Shown one piece after another: positions 1 through 7,663 of a stretch of 64,000 nt of DNA (position 1 is the first letter of the stretch; the number at the start of each line of letters is the position of its first letter). Below the pieces are notes generated by a model. That model made no database searches and was not told the DNA's origin. It saw nothing but the letters and a program-made list of their open reading frames with translations. The stretch is from PALSA-968 sp038214655. Lineage in GTDB: Bacteria > Bacteroidota > Bacteroidia > B-17B0 > Aurantibacillaceae. The position numbers and the translations under genes were made by a program. The stretch spans positions 1 to 64,000 of the forward strand of contig JBBQRR010000018.1 of assembly GCA_038214655.1 (NCBI GenBank), written 5' to 3'.

Positions 1-119
1 AAAGCAAAGAGAACGGGGCAATATTTCTCACGCACGGTATATCCGTTTAAGATTACCCAGGGATGCCTCTTGTCTCCCGTTCTCTTCACTAAATCCAGAT
101 TTATTTTACAAACATACAT
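1..119 (-). CDS. possible 5' fragment of an unrecognised gene running off the left edge
   Basis: Reading leftward from an ATG at 119-117 gives an open frame to the window edge (39 codons), including the stretch WVILNGYTVREKYCPVLFA, which looks protein-like. I do not recognise a family. Two TATGTTTG (-7-like) motifs lie on the same strand at 124-131 and 109-116. The same DNA holds an 11-bp perfect inverted repeat (7-17 and 76-86), so it could be a structured or repeated element instead of a gene. Only about 120 bases are visible. Confidence 0.3.
   Translation of the reverse strand, partial: MYVCKINLDLVKRTGDKRHPWVILNGYTVREKYCPVLFA
7..86. repeat. 11-bp perfect inverted repeat
   Basis: AAGAGAACGGG at 7-17 is repeated in inverted orientation at 76-86 with 58 bases between. 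It lies inside the possible partial frame at the window edge. No T-tract follows, so it is not a typical intrinsic terminator. Confidence 0.5.
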
Positions 120-133
120 GCTGCAAACATACG

Positions 134-320
134 AGGGATGCAAAGGGCCCGCAGGGGTTCTTTTTGCCAGATTGTTCTTAAGAAAAATAATTTTTAGCCA
201 AAGCGAAATTTCGATTTAGAAACGCATGGCAAAAAAACGGTCCCGCATCTTGCGGGATAGCCTGACCCCGCCCAAAACATAAATTGAAAGAAAATTTTTA
301 TCCGGGGTAACGCCCAAAAC
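134..320 (+). repeat. dispersed intergenic repeat, copy A
   Basis: This ~187-bp block matches, in inverted orientation, 61488-61667. Shared blocks in the same order are GGCCCGCAGGGGTTCTTTT, GCATGGxxAAAAAACGG, TAGCCTGACCCGC-like, ATTGAAAGAAAAT and CGCCCAAAAC. Copy A carries an extra small hairpin at 241-257 (TCCCGCA/TGCGGGA), and its terminal block recurs at 382-398. Outside the element, 320-404 holds only AT-rich DNA and this extra terminal block. Conservation is in the nucleotides: frames across the repeat are not maintained. No transposase is present, so it is non-autonomous or a structured element. Confidence 0.7.
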
Positions 321-404
321 CATTTTATCCTTATTTTGCTTGGAACAAAACACTTCTCAATAGTAAAAACCAAAATTACAATGCGGGGGCACGCCCAAAT
401 AAAA

Positions 405-962
405 CTAAACCCTCGGCACCCAAGGAGTTTCAGGAGCTTTTAAATCGTGCGCCAGTTTGCGGGAGAGCACAAACAAATAATCAGAGAGGCGGTTCAGGTA
501 TTTGTAAATAAGTTCTTCCACTTTATCATTCTCGGCAACGCGTAAAACAGAACGCTCGGCACGCCTGCAAACGCAGCGCGCAATATGGCAATAAGAAACA
601 ATTTGATTTCCGCCCGGCAAAACAAAACTTTGCATTGGCTCAAGCGTTGTTTCCATAGCGTCAATCTCTTTTTCAAGCAAAACAATATCCGATTCTTTTA
701 TTTCGGGCAATTTCATTTTAATTACTTTATCAGGATCGCAGGCAAGTAAAGAGCCCAATGTAAAAAGCCTGTCTTGTACCTCCAATAAAATTGTAACTGT
801 GTTTTTGTCAATGGGCTGATCGCGCAGCAATCCAATCCAAGAATTAAGCTCATCTACATTGCCGTAAGCTTCGATGCGTATGTGTTGCTTGGGTAAACGT
901 GTGCCGCCAATTAAAGAGGTTTCTCCTTTATCGCCGGTTTTGGTATAAATGCGCAATGCCAT
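405..962 (-). CDS. pduO: ATP:cob(I)alamin adenosyltransferase (PduO type)
   Basis: This cytosolic enzyme transfers the adenosyl group of ATP to cob(I)alamin, making coenzyme B12. At 185 residues it is the normal length for the PduO-type family. It has the N-terminal ATP-binding motif TKTGDKGETSL (7-17), YGNVDELNSWIG (33-44), LPGG (115-118), RCVCRRAERSV (129-139) and the C-terminal helix YLNRLSDYLFVLSR (155-168). Its ATG (962-960) directly abuts the stop codon of the upstream ABC ATPase gene (965-963), so the two are probably co-transcribed. The likely consumer of the cofactor is methylmalonyl-CoA mutase, which is not in this window; the acyl-CoA carboxylase at 4671-6212 fits the same propionyl-CoA route. 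Family assignment is firm; the pathway link is inference. Confidence 0.93.
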   Translation of the reverse strand: MALRIYTKTGDKGETSLIGGTRLPKQHIRIEAYGNVDELNSWIGLLRDQPIDKNTVTILLEVQDRLFTLGSLLACDPDKVIKMKLPEIKESDIVLLEKEIDAMETTLEPMQSFVLPGGNQIVSYCHIARCVCRRAERSVLRVAENDKVEELIYKYLNRLSDYLFVLSRKLAHDLKAPETPWVPRV

Positions 963-2774
963 TTATGAAAAAGATAATACTTTTTTACGGTCTATAGAAG
1001 CCTTAATGTCTTCCAATCTTCCTTTGGGAATAGAATTGATAAGATTTTGTGTGTACTCGCTCTTGGGGTTATTGCAAATTTCATCGGCGTCGCCCATTTC
1101 TACTATGGTTCCTTCGTTCATTACCACCATGCGGTCGCTCATAAACTTCACCACACTTAAATCGTGCGAAATAAATATATACGTAAACTTAAATTCTTTC
1201 TTTAAATCATTGAGCAAATTCAAAACCTGGGCCTGCACCGATACGTCGAGCGCACTTACCGACTCATCGCAAATAATAAATTGCGGATTAAGTGCCAAAG
1301 CACGTGCAATACAAATACGTTGTCTTTGCCCGCCGCTAAACTCGTGCGGATACCGATAAAACTGCCTGTCGGTCATGTTTACCTTCTCCAGCAATTCCAT
1401 TACTTTTTCTTTACGCTCTCTATCATTCTTGTACATGCGGTGTACTTTCATCGGCTCCATAATGGCTTCGCCGATAGTGATACGTGGATTTAAAGAGGAG
1501 TAGGGGTCCTGAAAAATAATTTGCATGTTGCGGCGTAGGGCACGCATTTCTTCATTAGGAATAGTGGTAATATCTTTTTTCTTAAAAGTAATAAGGCCCG
1601 ATGTGGGTTCTACCAAACGTAAAATGGTTCTTCCTAAAGTTGTTTTGCCGCAACCCGATTCGCCAACCAATCCAAGTGTTTCTCCTTCGTAAACATCAAG
1701 GCTAACATCATCAACCGCTTTTACAAATTCTGTTGCTTTACCAAATAAACTTTTGTTAATGGGAAAGTACGTTTTTAAATTACGTACTTCTAAAATTTTT
1801 GGGCGGCTGTATAATTCGGTATGCCAGTTTTTGCGATCGCTCATGGTAACCGTGGCGCTGTTAAGTGCTTCTTGTACGGTTTGTGTTTTTTCAATAATCT
1901 CGCCGGTATTGCTCAGCTCCATAAAATCGGTAATGGTGGGCAAATGGTACAGACGTTTGTCTAAAGGTGGACGGCAAGCAAGCAAGCCTTTTGTATAAGG
2001 GTGTTGCGGGTTACTAAAAATATCCATCACCGGGCCCTGCTCTACAATTTGCCCTTTGTACATTACAATAACTTTATCGGCTAACTCGGCAATAACACCC
2101 AAATCATGTGTAATAAATAAAATACCCATGTTTTGCTCGCGTTGCAAATCAAGCATTAAATCTAAAATAGTTTTTTGTACGGTTACGTCAAGCGCAGTGG
2201 TAGGTTCATCGGCAATAAGAATGCTTGGATTGCAGCTCATGGCCATGGCAATCATTACACGTTGTTTTTGTCCGCCCGAAACCTGGTGCGGATACGAATC
2301 TATAATTTGATCGGGGCGCGGAAGTTTTACTTTGGTAAAAAGTTCAAGTGTTTTTTCGCGCGCTTCTTTTTTAGAAATTTTTTGGTGAAGAATTAAAGCT
2401 TCCATTACCTGCTCGCCGCAAGTGTAAACAGGATTTAACGAAGTCATTGGTTCCTGAAAAATCATACCCAATTCGTTACCTCTGAAGCTTCGCATTTCGT
2501 TTGCCGAAACTTTTGTTAAATCAACCGGCCCTTTGGTATCCGAGTGATAAATGATTTGGCCCGAAGTAATACGCCCCGGAGGATGAGGAATTAATTGCAT
2601 GGCCGAAAGTGCAGTTACCGATTTACCGGAACCCGACTCGCCAACAATACCAATAGTTTCTCCACGGTGCAGCGTAAACGAAATATCGTTAACGGCTTTA
2701 ATGATTTCGCTCTCCGTTTTAAATTCGGTTACTAAGTTTTTAACTTCTAAAAGGACTTCCTTTTTATTAATCAT
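963..2774 (-). CDS. dipeptide/oligopeptide ABC transporter ATPase, DppD-DppF fusion
   Basis: Two complete ABC ATPase domains in one 603-residue chain power import of peptides or similar solutes. The first half has Walker A GESGSGKS (45-52), signature VSGGQKQR and Walker B ILIADEPTTALD. The second has Walker A GESGCGKT, signature FSGGQRQR and Walker B FIICDESVSALD. Each half ends with the oligopeptide-transporter extension (PQHPYTKGL in the first, NNPKSEYTQNLI in the second). Families DppD/OppD and DppF/OppF are usually separate genes; the fused form is common in Bacteroidota. No permease or binding-protein gene is adjacent, so the rest of the transporter is encoded elsewhere. A good promoter lies 26 bp upstream (2800-2830). 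Confidence 0.93.
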   Translation of the reverse strand: MINKKEVLLEVKNLVTEFKTESEIIKAVNDISFTLHRGETIGIVGESGSGKSVTALSAMQLIPHPPGRITSGQIIYHSDTKGPVDLTKVSANEMRSFRGNELGMIFQEPMTSLNPVYTCGEQVMEALILHQKISKKEAREKTLELFTKVKLPRPDQIIDSYPHQVSGGQKQRVMIAMAMSCNPSILIADEPTTALDVTVQKTILDLMLDLQREQNMGILFITHDLGVIAELADKVIVMYKGQIVEQGPVMDIFSNPQHPYTKGLLACRPPLDKRLYHLPTITDFMELSNTGEIIEKTQTVQEALNSATVTMSDRKNWHTELYSRPKILEVRNLKTYFPINKSLFGKATEFVKAVDDVSLDVYEGETLGLVGESGCGKTTLGRTILRLVEPTSGLITFKKKDITTIPNEEMRALRRNMQIIFQDPYSSLNPRITIGEAIMEPMKVHRMYKNDRERKEKVMELLEKVNMTDRQFYRYPHEFSGGQRQRICIARALALNPQFIICDESVSALDVSVQAQVLNLLNDLKKEFKFTYIFISHDLSVVKFMSDRMVVMNEGTIVEMGDADEICNNPKSEYTQNLINSIPKGRLEDIKASIDRKKVLSFS

Positions 2775-2799
2775 ACGCAGTAATAATCGCTCAATCTCA

Positions 2800-2830
2800 C
2801 GAAGATAGGGGATTTTTACAAATTCTCAAA
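2800..2830 (-). promoter_or_regulatory. Bacteroidota-type promoter for the DppDF gene
   Basis: On the minus strand TTTG (2830-2827) is followed after 19 nt by TATCTTCG (2807-2800), close to the TTTG-N19-TAnnTTTG consensus of the Bacteroidota primary sigma factor. The start codon follows 25 nt after the -7 element. Confidence 0.6.
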
Positions 2831-2957
2831 GGGCTTAGATAAAGACTGTAACAACACCCATAAAATACCCAAAACGAGCCTGTAAATCCAATAAAAAGCT
2901 GTTTTTTTAGCACGATTAAACCTTTTTAGTTATTTTTAGTCTAATAAAGAAACATCC

Positions 2958-4484
2958 ATGAATTATAGAACTCTTTTTGTAAAATTTTCATTCCTTTTTT
3001 TACTGGCTTCCCCAAAAATTATCGAGGCCCAAAACACCGCCGGCGATGTGCTTTTTGGCGCGGCACAAATCCATGATGTATACGTAAATTTCAGTCAAAC
3101 CGGTTGGTGGGATTCTTTAACTGCAAATTACACGGCTGATATTTATATGCGCGCTCAGGTAATTATTGATGGCATTACCTACGATTCGGTAGGCGTAAAG
3201 TTTAAAGGAAATTCATCATACAATAATCCGGGCATAAAAAAATCTTTAAAAATTGGAATGGACCAATATACGGCAGGGCAGGGCCACGACGGGCTTACCA
3301 AATTTAACCTGAACAATAATTTTAAGGATCCCAGTTTTATGCGCGAAAAATTAATGTGCGATTTTGCCAATCAAATGGGTATGCCTTGCCCGCGTGCAAC
3401 TTATTCAAGGGTATATCTTAATAACGTGTATTGGGGTTTATACAATATTATTGAAGAGGCCGATAAAACTTTTTTAAAAGACAGGTTTGCCGATAAAAAA
3501 GGAAATCAGTTTAAAGGTGACCCAAGCGGCGACTTAAAATGGTTGGGAAGTACCGTTAGTAATTATTATACCAAGTACGAACTTAAAACCAATAACACGG
3601 CAAATAACTGGAGCGATTTGGTGCATCTTATTGATAAAATAAATAATACAAGCACTGCAAGTTTTCATGATTCTTTAGAAAGCGTAATGGAAACAAGTTC
3701 TGTTTTGCGGGGCTGGGCACTTACCAATATGTTTGCCGATTTGGATGCTTATCTGGGCTCGGGACATAATTATTATGTATACGACGATAGTATTACTAAT
3801 AAGTTTCATTATATATTATGGGATGTAAACGAGGCTTTCGGGAATTTTAATATGGGAATGTCTACCACCACTATACAAAACCTGAGTATGTTTTGGATTA
3901 GCAGTCCGGCAACCAACCGACCGCTTTACAATAAGATGTTGGCTAATGCAACTTATAAAACTGCTTTGGTAAATGAATTTTGTACAATGATGAATTACTT
4001 TAACAATGCTTTGCTTGATCCGAAGATTGACAGCCTGAAAAATTTAATAATGACCGATGTGCAAAATGACACTAATAAATTTTACACGTATAACGATTTT
4101 TTAAATAATATTAACAGCACCGTGGTTGTTGGTGGCGGCATGGGGACTTTTAATATTATAGGATTAAAACCTTTTATTCAAAATCGGCATACTGCAATTA
4201 CGAACGAACTTGCTACTTGGAATTGTTTTGTAGGGATTAATGAAAATAAGGCAGCTGATAGTTTTGAGTTGTTCCCTAATCCTTCGCAAGGAAATTTGGT
4301 TACTGTAATTGCTCCCGCCGAAATTACCGGGATTGAAATTTACAATTTAGCGGGCAGCAAATTGGTCGAAATAAAAAATACCGGTAAAACCGAATATACC
4401 TTGGATACCGAAGGGCTGAGTAGCGGAATTTATTTTGTAAAAGTAAATGGCTTATCGGTTAAAAAACTGGTTATAAGCAAATAA
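2958..4484 (+). CDS. secreted CotH-family protein with T9SS type A sorting domain
   Basis: A 508-residue exported protein. Residues 1-24 form a signal peptide (hydrophobic FVKFSFLFLLASP, then EAQN). The middle is a CotH kinase-like domain: VGVKFKGNSSY, KKSLKI, FNLNNNFKDPSFMREKL, YWGLYNIIEEADKTFLKDRF and the acidic stretch HYILWDVNEAFG, which in CotH proteins carries the metal-binding Asp. The last ~75 residues are a T9SS type A sorting domain (FELFPNPSQGN ... GLSSGIYFVKV ... KKLVISK), so the protein should be carried across the outer membrane. CotH homologues are atypical protein kinases in spore-coat biology; the role in Bacteroidota is not established. It stands alone, divergent from the DppDF gene. 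Confidence 0.88.
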   Translation: MNYRTLFVKFSFLFLLASPKIIEAQNTAGDVLFGAAQIHDVYVNFSQTGWWDSLTANYTADIYMRAQVIIDGITYDSVGVKFKGNSSYNNPGIKKSLKIGMDQYTAGQGHDGLTKFNLNNNFKDPSFMREKLMCDFANQMGMPCPRATYSRVYLNNVYWGLYNIIEEADKTFLKDRFADKKGNQFKGDPSGDLKWLGSTVSNYYTKYELKTNNTANNWSDLVHLIDKINNTSTASFHDSLESVMETSSVLRGWALTNMFADLDAYLGSGHNYYVYDDSITNKFHYILWDVNEAFGNFNMGMSTTTIQNLSMFWISSPATNRPLYNKMLANATYKTALVNEFCTMMNYFNNALLDPKIDSLKNLIMTDVQNDTNKFYTYNDFLNNINSTVVVGGGMGTFNIIGLKPFIQNRHTAITNELATWNCFVGINENKAADSFELFPNPSQGNLVTVIAPAEITGIEIYNLAGSKLVEIKNTGKTEYTLDTEGLSSGIYFVKVNGLSVKKLVISK

Positions 4485-4670
4485 TACCATTCCTGCTTTT
4501 AATTTAATAAAAAGCTTGGGCATAAGCAGCTCTTATTTTTAGGCAAAACTTATACTTTCTTTTACCAAAAAGATTGTTTTTCTTTGTGAAACAGATATAC
4601 TCAGATGAAATGTAGCGAAGCCTTTGGCGCAGCGAAATTCCATTAGGCAATTAAAAACAAATTACTACTG

Positions 4671-6212
4671 ATGAAAGACAAAATAAAACAGCTTGAAGAA
4701 AAAAAAGCCGAAGCTTTATTGGGCGGCGGTGCCAAGCGTATAGAGGCTCAGCATAAAAAAGGAAAACTTACGGCTCGCGAACGCGTTCATTTTTTAATGG
4801 ATGAAGGAAGTTTTGAAGAGATAGGGATGCTTGTTACACATCGCAGCAACGATTTTGGCTTAGAGAATGAAAAATATTTGGGCGATGGAGTTGTTACCGG
4901 TTACGGAACTATTCATGGAAGATTGGTTTATGTTTTCTCGCAGGATTTTACGGTTTTTGGCGGTTCTCTTTCTGAAACGCATGCCGAAAAAATCTGTAAA
5001 ATAATGGATTTAGCTATGCAAAACGGCGCTCCGGTTATTGGTTTAAACGATAGCGGTGGCGCACGTATACAAGAAGGCGTTGTTTCTTTAGGAGGGTATG
5101 CCGATATTTTTTATAGAAATGTTTTATCGTCGGGAGTTATCCCGCAACTTTCTGCTATTATGGGTCCTTGTGCAGGAGGTGCAGTATACTCGCCTGCTAT
5201 GACCGATTTTATTTTGATGGTAGAGAACACCTCCTATATGTTTGTTACCGGCCCTAACGTGGTAAAAACAGTTACGCACGAAGAAGTTACCAGCGAAGAA
5301 TTAGGCGGCGCGATGACGCATGCAAGTAAAAGCGGCGTTACGCATTTTGCCTGCGCCAACGAGATGGAGTGCATAAATTATTTGAAACAACTTTTAAGTT
5401 ACGTGCCTCAAAATTGCGAAGAAACGCCTCACTCTCTTCCGTACGAAAGTAAAAACGAAGTAAGGCCCGAGTTGAATAAAATTATTCCCGAAAATGCCAA
5501 TCAGCCTTACGATATGCGCGAAGTGATTAACGGAGTAATTGATGCGGATACTTTTTTTGAAGTGCATAAACATTATGCCGAAAATATTGTAGTTGGTTTT
5601 GCGCGCCTGGCCGGAAGAAGTATTGGCATCGTTGCAAATCAGCCTGCTGTTTTAGCAGGTGTGTTAGATATTCACTCGGCGCAAAAAGCGGCACGTTTCG
5701 TTCGTTTTTGCGATTGCTTTAATATTCCTCTCTTAGTATTTGAAGATGTGCCGGGCTTTTTGCCGGGAACCGATCAAGAGTGGAACGCAATTATTACCAA
5801 TGGTGCAAAATTATTATATGCATTCAGCGAAGCAACAGTGCCGCGCATTACAGTTATTACGCGCAAAGCTTATGGTGGAGCGTATGATGTGATGAATAGC
5901 AAACACATTGGTGCCGATATGAATTACGCCTGGCCCACAGCCGAAATTGCGGTGATGGGTGCCAAAGGCGCCGCCGAAATTATTTTTAAAGGAGAAATTA
6001 CGGCTGCAAAAGATAAAGACGCCAAGTGGAAGGAAAAAGAAGCCGAATATCAGGCAACTTTTGCAAATCCGTACCGCGCGGCCGAGCGTGGCTTTATTGA
6101 CGAAGTAATAAAGCCTGAAGAAACCCGCGAAAAACTAATAAAGGCGTTTAAGATGCTGGAGAACAAAGTGGCCAAGCTTCCTAAGAAAAAACACGGCAAT
6201 ATACCTCTATAA
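4671..6212 (+). CDS. acyl-CoA carboxylase beta subunit (propionyl-CoA carboxylase / methylmalonyl-CoA decarboxylase alpha type)
   Basis: This is the carboxyltransferase subunit that moves carboxylate between carboxybiotin and an acyl-CoA, most likely propionyl-CoA. The 513 residues cover the two crotonase-like halves: KGKLTARERVHFLMDEGSFEEIG near the start, FSQDFTVFGGSLSETHAEKI, the oxyanion stretch DSGGARIQEGV (~127-137) and GPCAGGAVYSPA in the N half; FEDVPGFLPGTDQEW, KAYGGAYDVM and WPTAEIAVMGAKGA in the C half. The length and the C-terminus match the PccB/MmdA family. No biotin carboxylase or biotin carrier gene is adjacent. The substrate is inferred from family resemblance and from the nearby cobalamin adenosyltransferase. 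Confidence 0.92.
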   Translation: MKDKIKQLEEKKAEALLGGGAKRIEAQHKKGKLTARERVHFLMDEGSFEEIGMLVTHRSNDFGLENEKYLGDGVVTGYGTIHGRLVYVFSQDFTVFGGSLSETHAEKICKIMDLAMQNGAPVIGLNDSGGARIQEGVVSLGGYADIFYRNVLSSGVIPQLSAIMGPCAGGAVYSPAMTDFILMVENTSYMFVTGPNVVKTVTHEEVTSEELGGAMTHASKSGVTHFACANEMECINYLKQLLSYVPQNCEETPHSLPYESKNEVRPELNKIIPENANQPYDMREVINGVIDADTFFEVHKHYAENIVVGFARLAGRSIGIVANQPAVLAGVLDIHSAQKAARFVRFCDCFNIPLLVFEDVPGFLPGTDQEWNAIITNGAKLLYAFSEATVPRITVITRKAYGGAYDVMNSKHIGADMNYAWPTAEIAVMGAKGAAEIIFKGEITAAKDKDAKWKEKEAEYQATFANPYRAAERGFIDEVIKPEETREKLIKAFKMLENKVAKLPKKKHGNIPL

Positions 6213-6243
6213 AAAGGCTTTAAAACTTATCGGCAAAATTGCG

Positions 6244-6251
6244 TACTTTTA
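6244..6251 (+). promoter_or_regulatory. -7-like element TACTTTTA close to a GTG start
   Basis: TACTTTTA resembles TAnnTTTG and lies five bases before the GTG at 6257. There is no convincing -33 TTG at the expected distance. If used, the mRNA would be leaderless or nearly so. It also argues against the upstream TTG at 6239 as the start. Confidence 0.35.
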
Positions 6252-6256
6252 TAGCT

Positions 6257-7651
6257 GTGCGCAGACTTATTTTTATATGTATTATCTCCCTACCCTTATT
6301 TGCAAAGGCGCAACAAGCTGTTAATTCAGACTCGCTTTATGAGGAATTCAGAAAGCAATTATACAGCGCAAATTCCTACGACCTCAAAATAATTAAAACA
6401 TTACGAAACAGCGCTGCAACAAACAAAACGGCCGCCTTCTATTTAAATCTTGCCAATGCCGACATGTATTTAAATGAAGGCGAAAAAATGAAGGCCTTTG
6501 ATTGCTCGAAAAACGCATTGGATATTGCAAACGAATTAAAATGTGATTCGCTTATTTTCAGGGCGCATTATAAGACGGGCCTTGTTTATATGGACCTCAA
6601 TGATTTAATAAAGGCATTGCCACAATTTAATGAAGCACTTTTATTAATTAAATCGGTAAAAAATTTGAATGCAAAAATTCTTTTGTATAAAGATATTGCT
6701 TTGCTGTACAGCTATCTGGATAAAAATGAAATTTCAATTGAGTATTTACTGAAAGTTGAACCGCTTATTATTGAATCGGGTAATAAAAAAACTTTGGGTA
6801 ATGTGTATAATAACCTCGCCATAAATTATATGGATTTAAAAGACTCGGCACGAGCCCTTAACTATTTCACAAAAAGTATTGCGGTAAGAACGGAAGTAAG
6901 AGATAGTCAGGGTTTGGCGCAAGTGCAAAATAATTTAGGAACCCTTTATTATACTTGTGGCCAATATGCAAAATCGCTCGACTATTATATGCGGGGGCTT
7001 GAAGCCCGTAGAAAAGCCGGTAATCCTTATACAGGTTTAATAGAATCTAAAATAAATATTGGAAAAGCTTATAATAAGTTGAATCAGGCGGATAAGGCCA
7101 AAGCCATCTTGGAAGAAGCCAGAGACGAAGCAGTAAAAATCGGCCACATTGAAACAGAGCGTCGCGCAGATGAAGAGTTGTTGGAAATATATAATAAACT
7201 TGGAGAATATAAAAAGGCATTTGAATTGCAAACGCGCTATTATATTATTAAAGACAGCCTTTATGGTTTGAATAAAAAAGAACAGATAAGCAAACTTGGT
7301 TTTGAAAATAAAATGCGCGAAGACAGTGTGAAGCATGCAGAAATACAACGAAAAGCGTCGGCCGTTTATGATGAAAAGGAAAAACGCACTTCTCTGATAC
7401 GAAATATTTTTATAGGAGGTTTTGTAATGGTGCTGGTGGTAGCATTTCTTTTGTATAAGCAGGTTAAGCGTATACAACTGGCCAATAAAATTATTGAAGA
7501 ACAAAAAAATGAGATTGAAGTAAAGCAAAAGGAAACTATGGACAGCATTAGATATGCACGTCGCATTCAGCAATCCTTACTGCCTAACGAATGGATTATG
7601 GAAAAAAACATCAATAAATTAAAGTCGCAAATAAAAGATAAAACTGTTTAG
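6257..7651 (+). CDS. exported TPR protein with membrane anchor and coiled coil, lacking a phosphatase domain
   Basis: I start this protein at GTG 6257, which gives the signal peptide RRLIFICIISLPLFAKAQQ; TTG 6239 is the alternative and no in-frame ATG is near. About eight tetratricopeptide repeats occupy residues ~30-330 (for example NNLGTLYYTCGQYAKSLDYY). A membrane segment follows (IFIGGFVMVLVVAFLLY), then a coiled coil and the motif DSIRYARRIQQSLLP. In paralogues (7664-9787 and 43981-46056) this motif leads into a PP2C/SpoIIE phosphatase domain, but here the chain stops about 22 residues later. It is either a truncated paralogue or a stable phosphatase-free form. It lies 12 bp upstream of the full-length paralogue, probably in one operon. 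Confidence 0.8.
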   Translation: MRRLIFICIISLPLFAKAQQAVNSDSLYEEFRKQLYSANSYDLKIIKTLRNSAATNKTAAFYLNLANADMYLNEGEKMKAFDCSKNALDIANELKCDSLIFRAHYKTGLVYMDLNDLIKALPQFNEALLLIKSVKNLNAKILLYKDIALLYSYLDKNEISIEYLLKVEPLIIESGNKKTLGNVYNNLAINYMDLKDSARALNYFTKSIAVRTEVRDSQGLAQVQNNLGTLYYTCGQYAKSLDYYMRGLEARRKAGNPYTGLIESKINIGKAYNKLNQADKAKAILEEARDEAVKIGHIETERRADEELLEIYNKLGEYKKAFELQTRYYIIKDSLYGLNKKEQISKLGFENKMREDSVKHAEIQRKASAVYDEKEKRTSLIRNIFIGGFVMVLVVAFLLYKQVKRIQLANKIIEEQKNEIEVKQKETMDSIRYARRIQQSLLPNEWIMEKNINKLKSQIKDKTV

Positions 7652-7663
7652 TAAATTTACTTT

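Noticed and set aside
949..1359. 136-residue plus-strand frame over the ABC ATPase gene
   Set aside because: It is antisense to clear Walker and signature motifs of the DppDF protein.
7037..7573. 178-residue open frame on the minus strand
   Set aside because: It lies entirely antisense to the TPR gene, has a composition typical of reverse-read AT-rich coding DNA (Phe/Ile/Tyr-rich) and no recognisable family.
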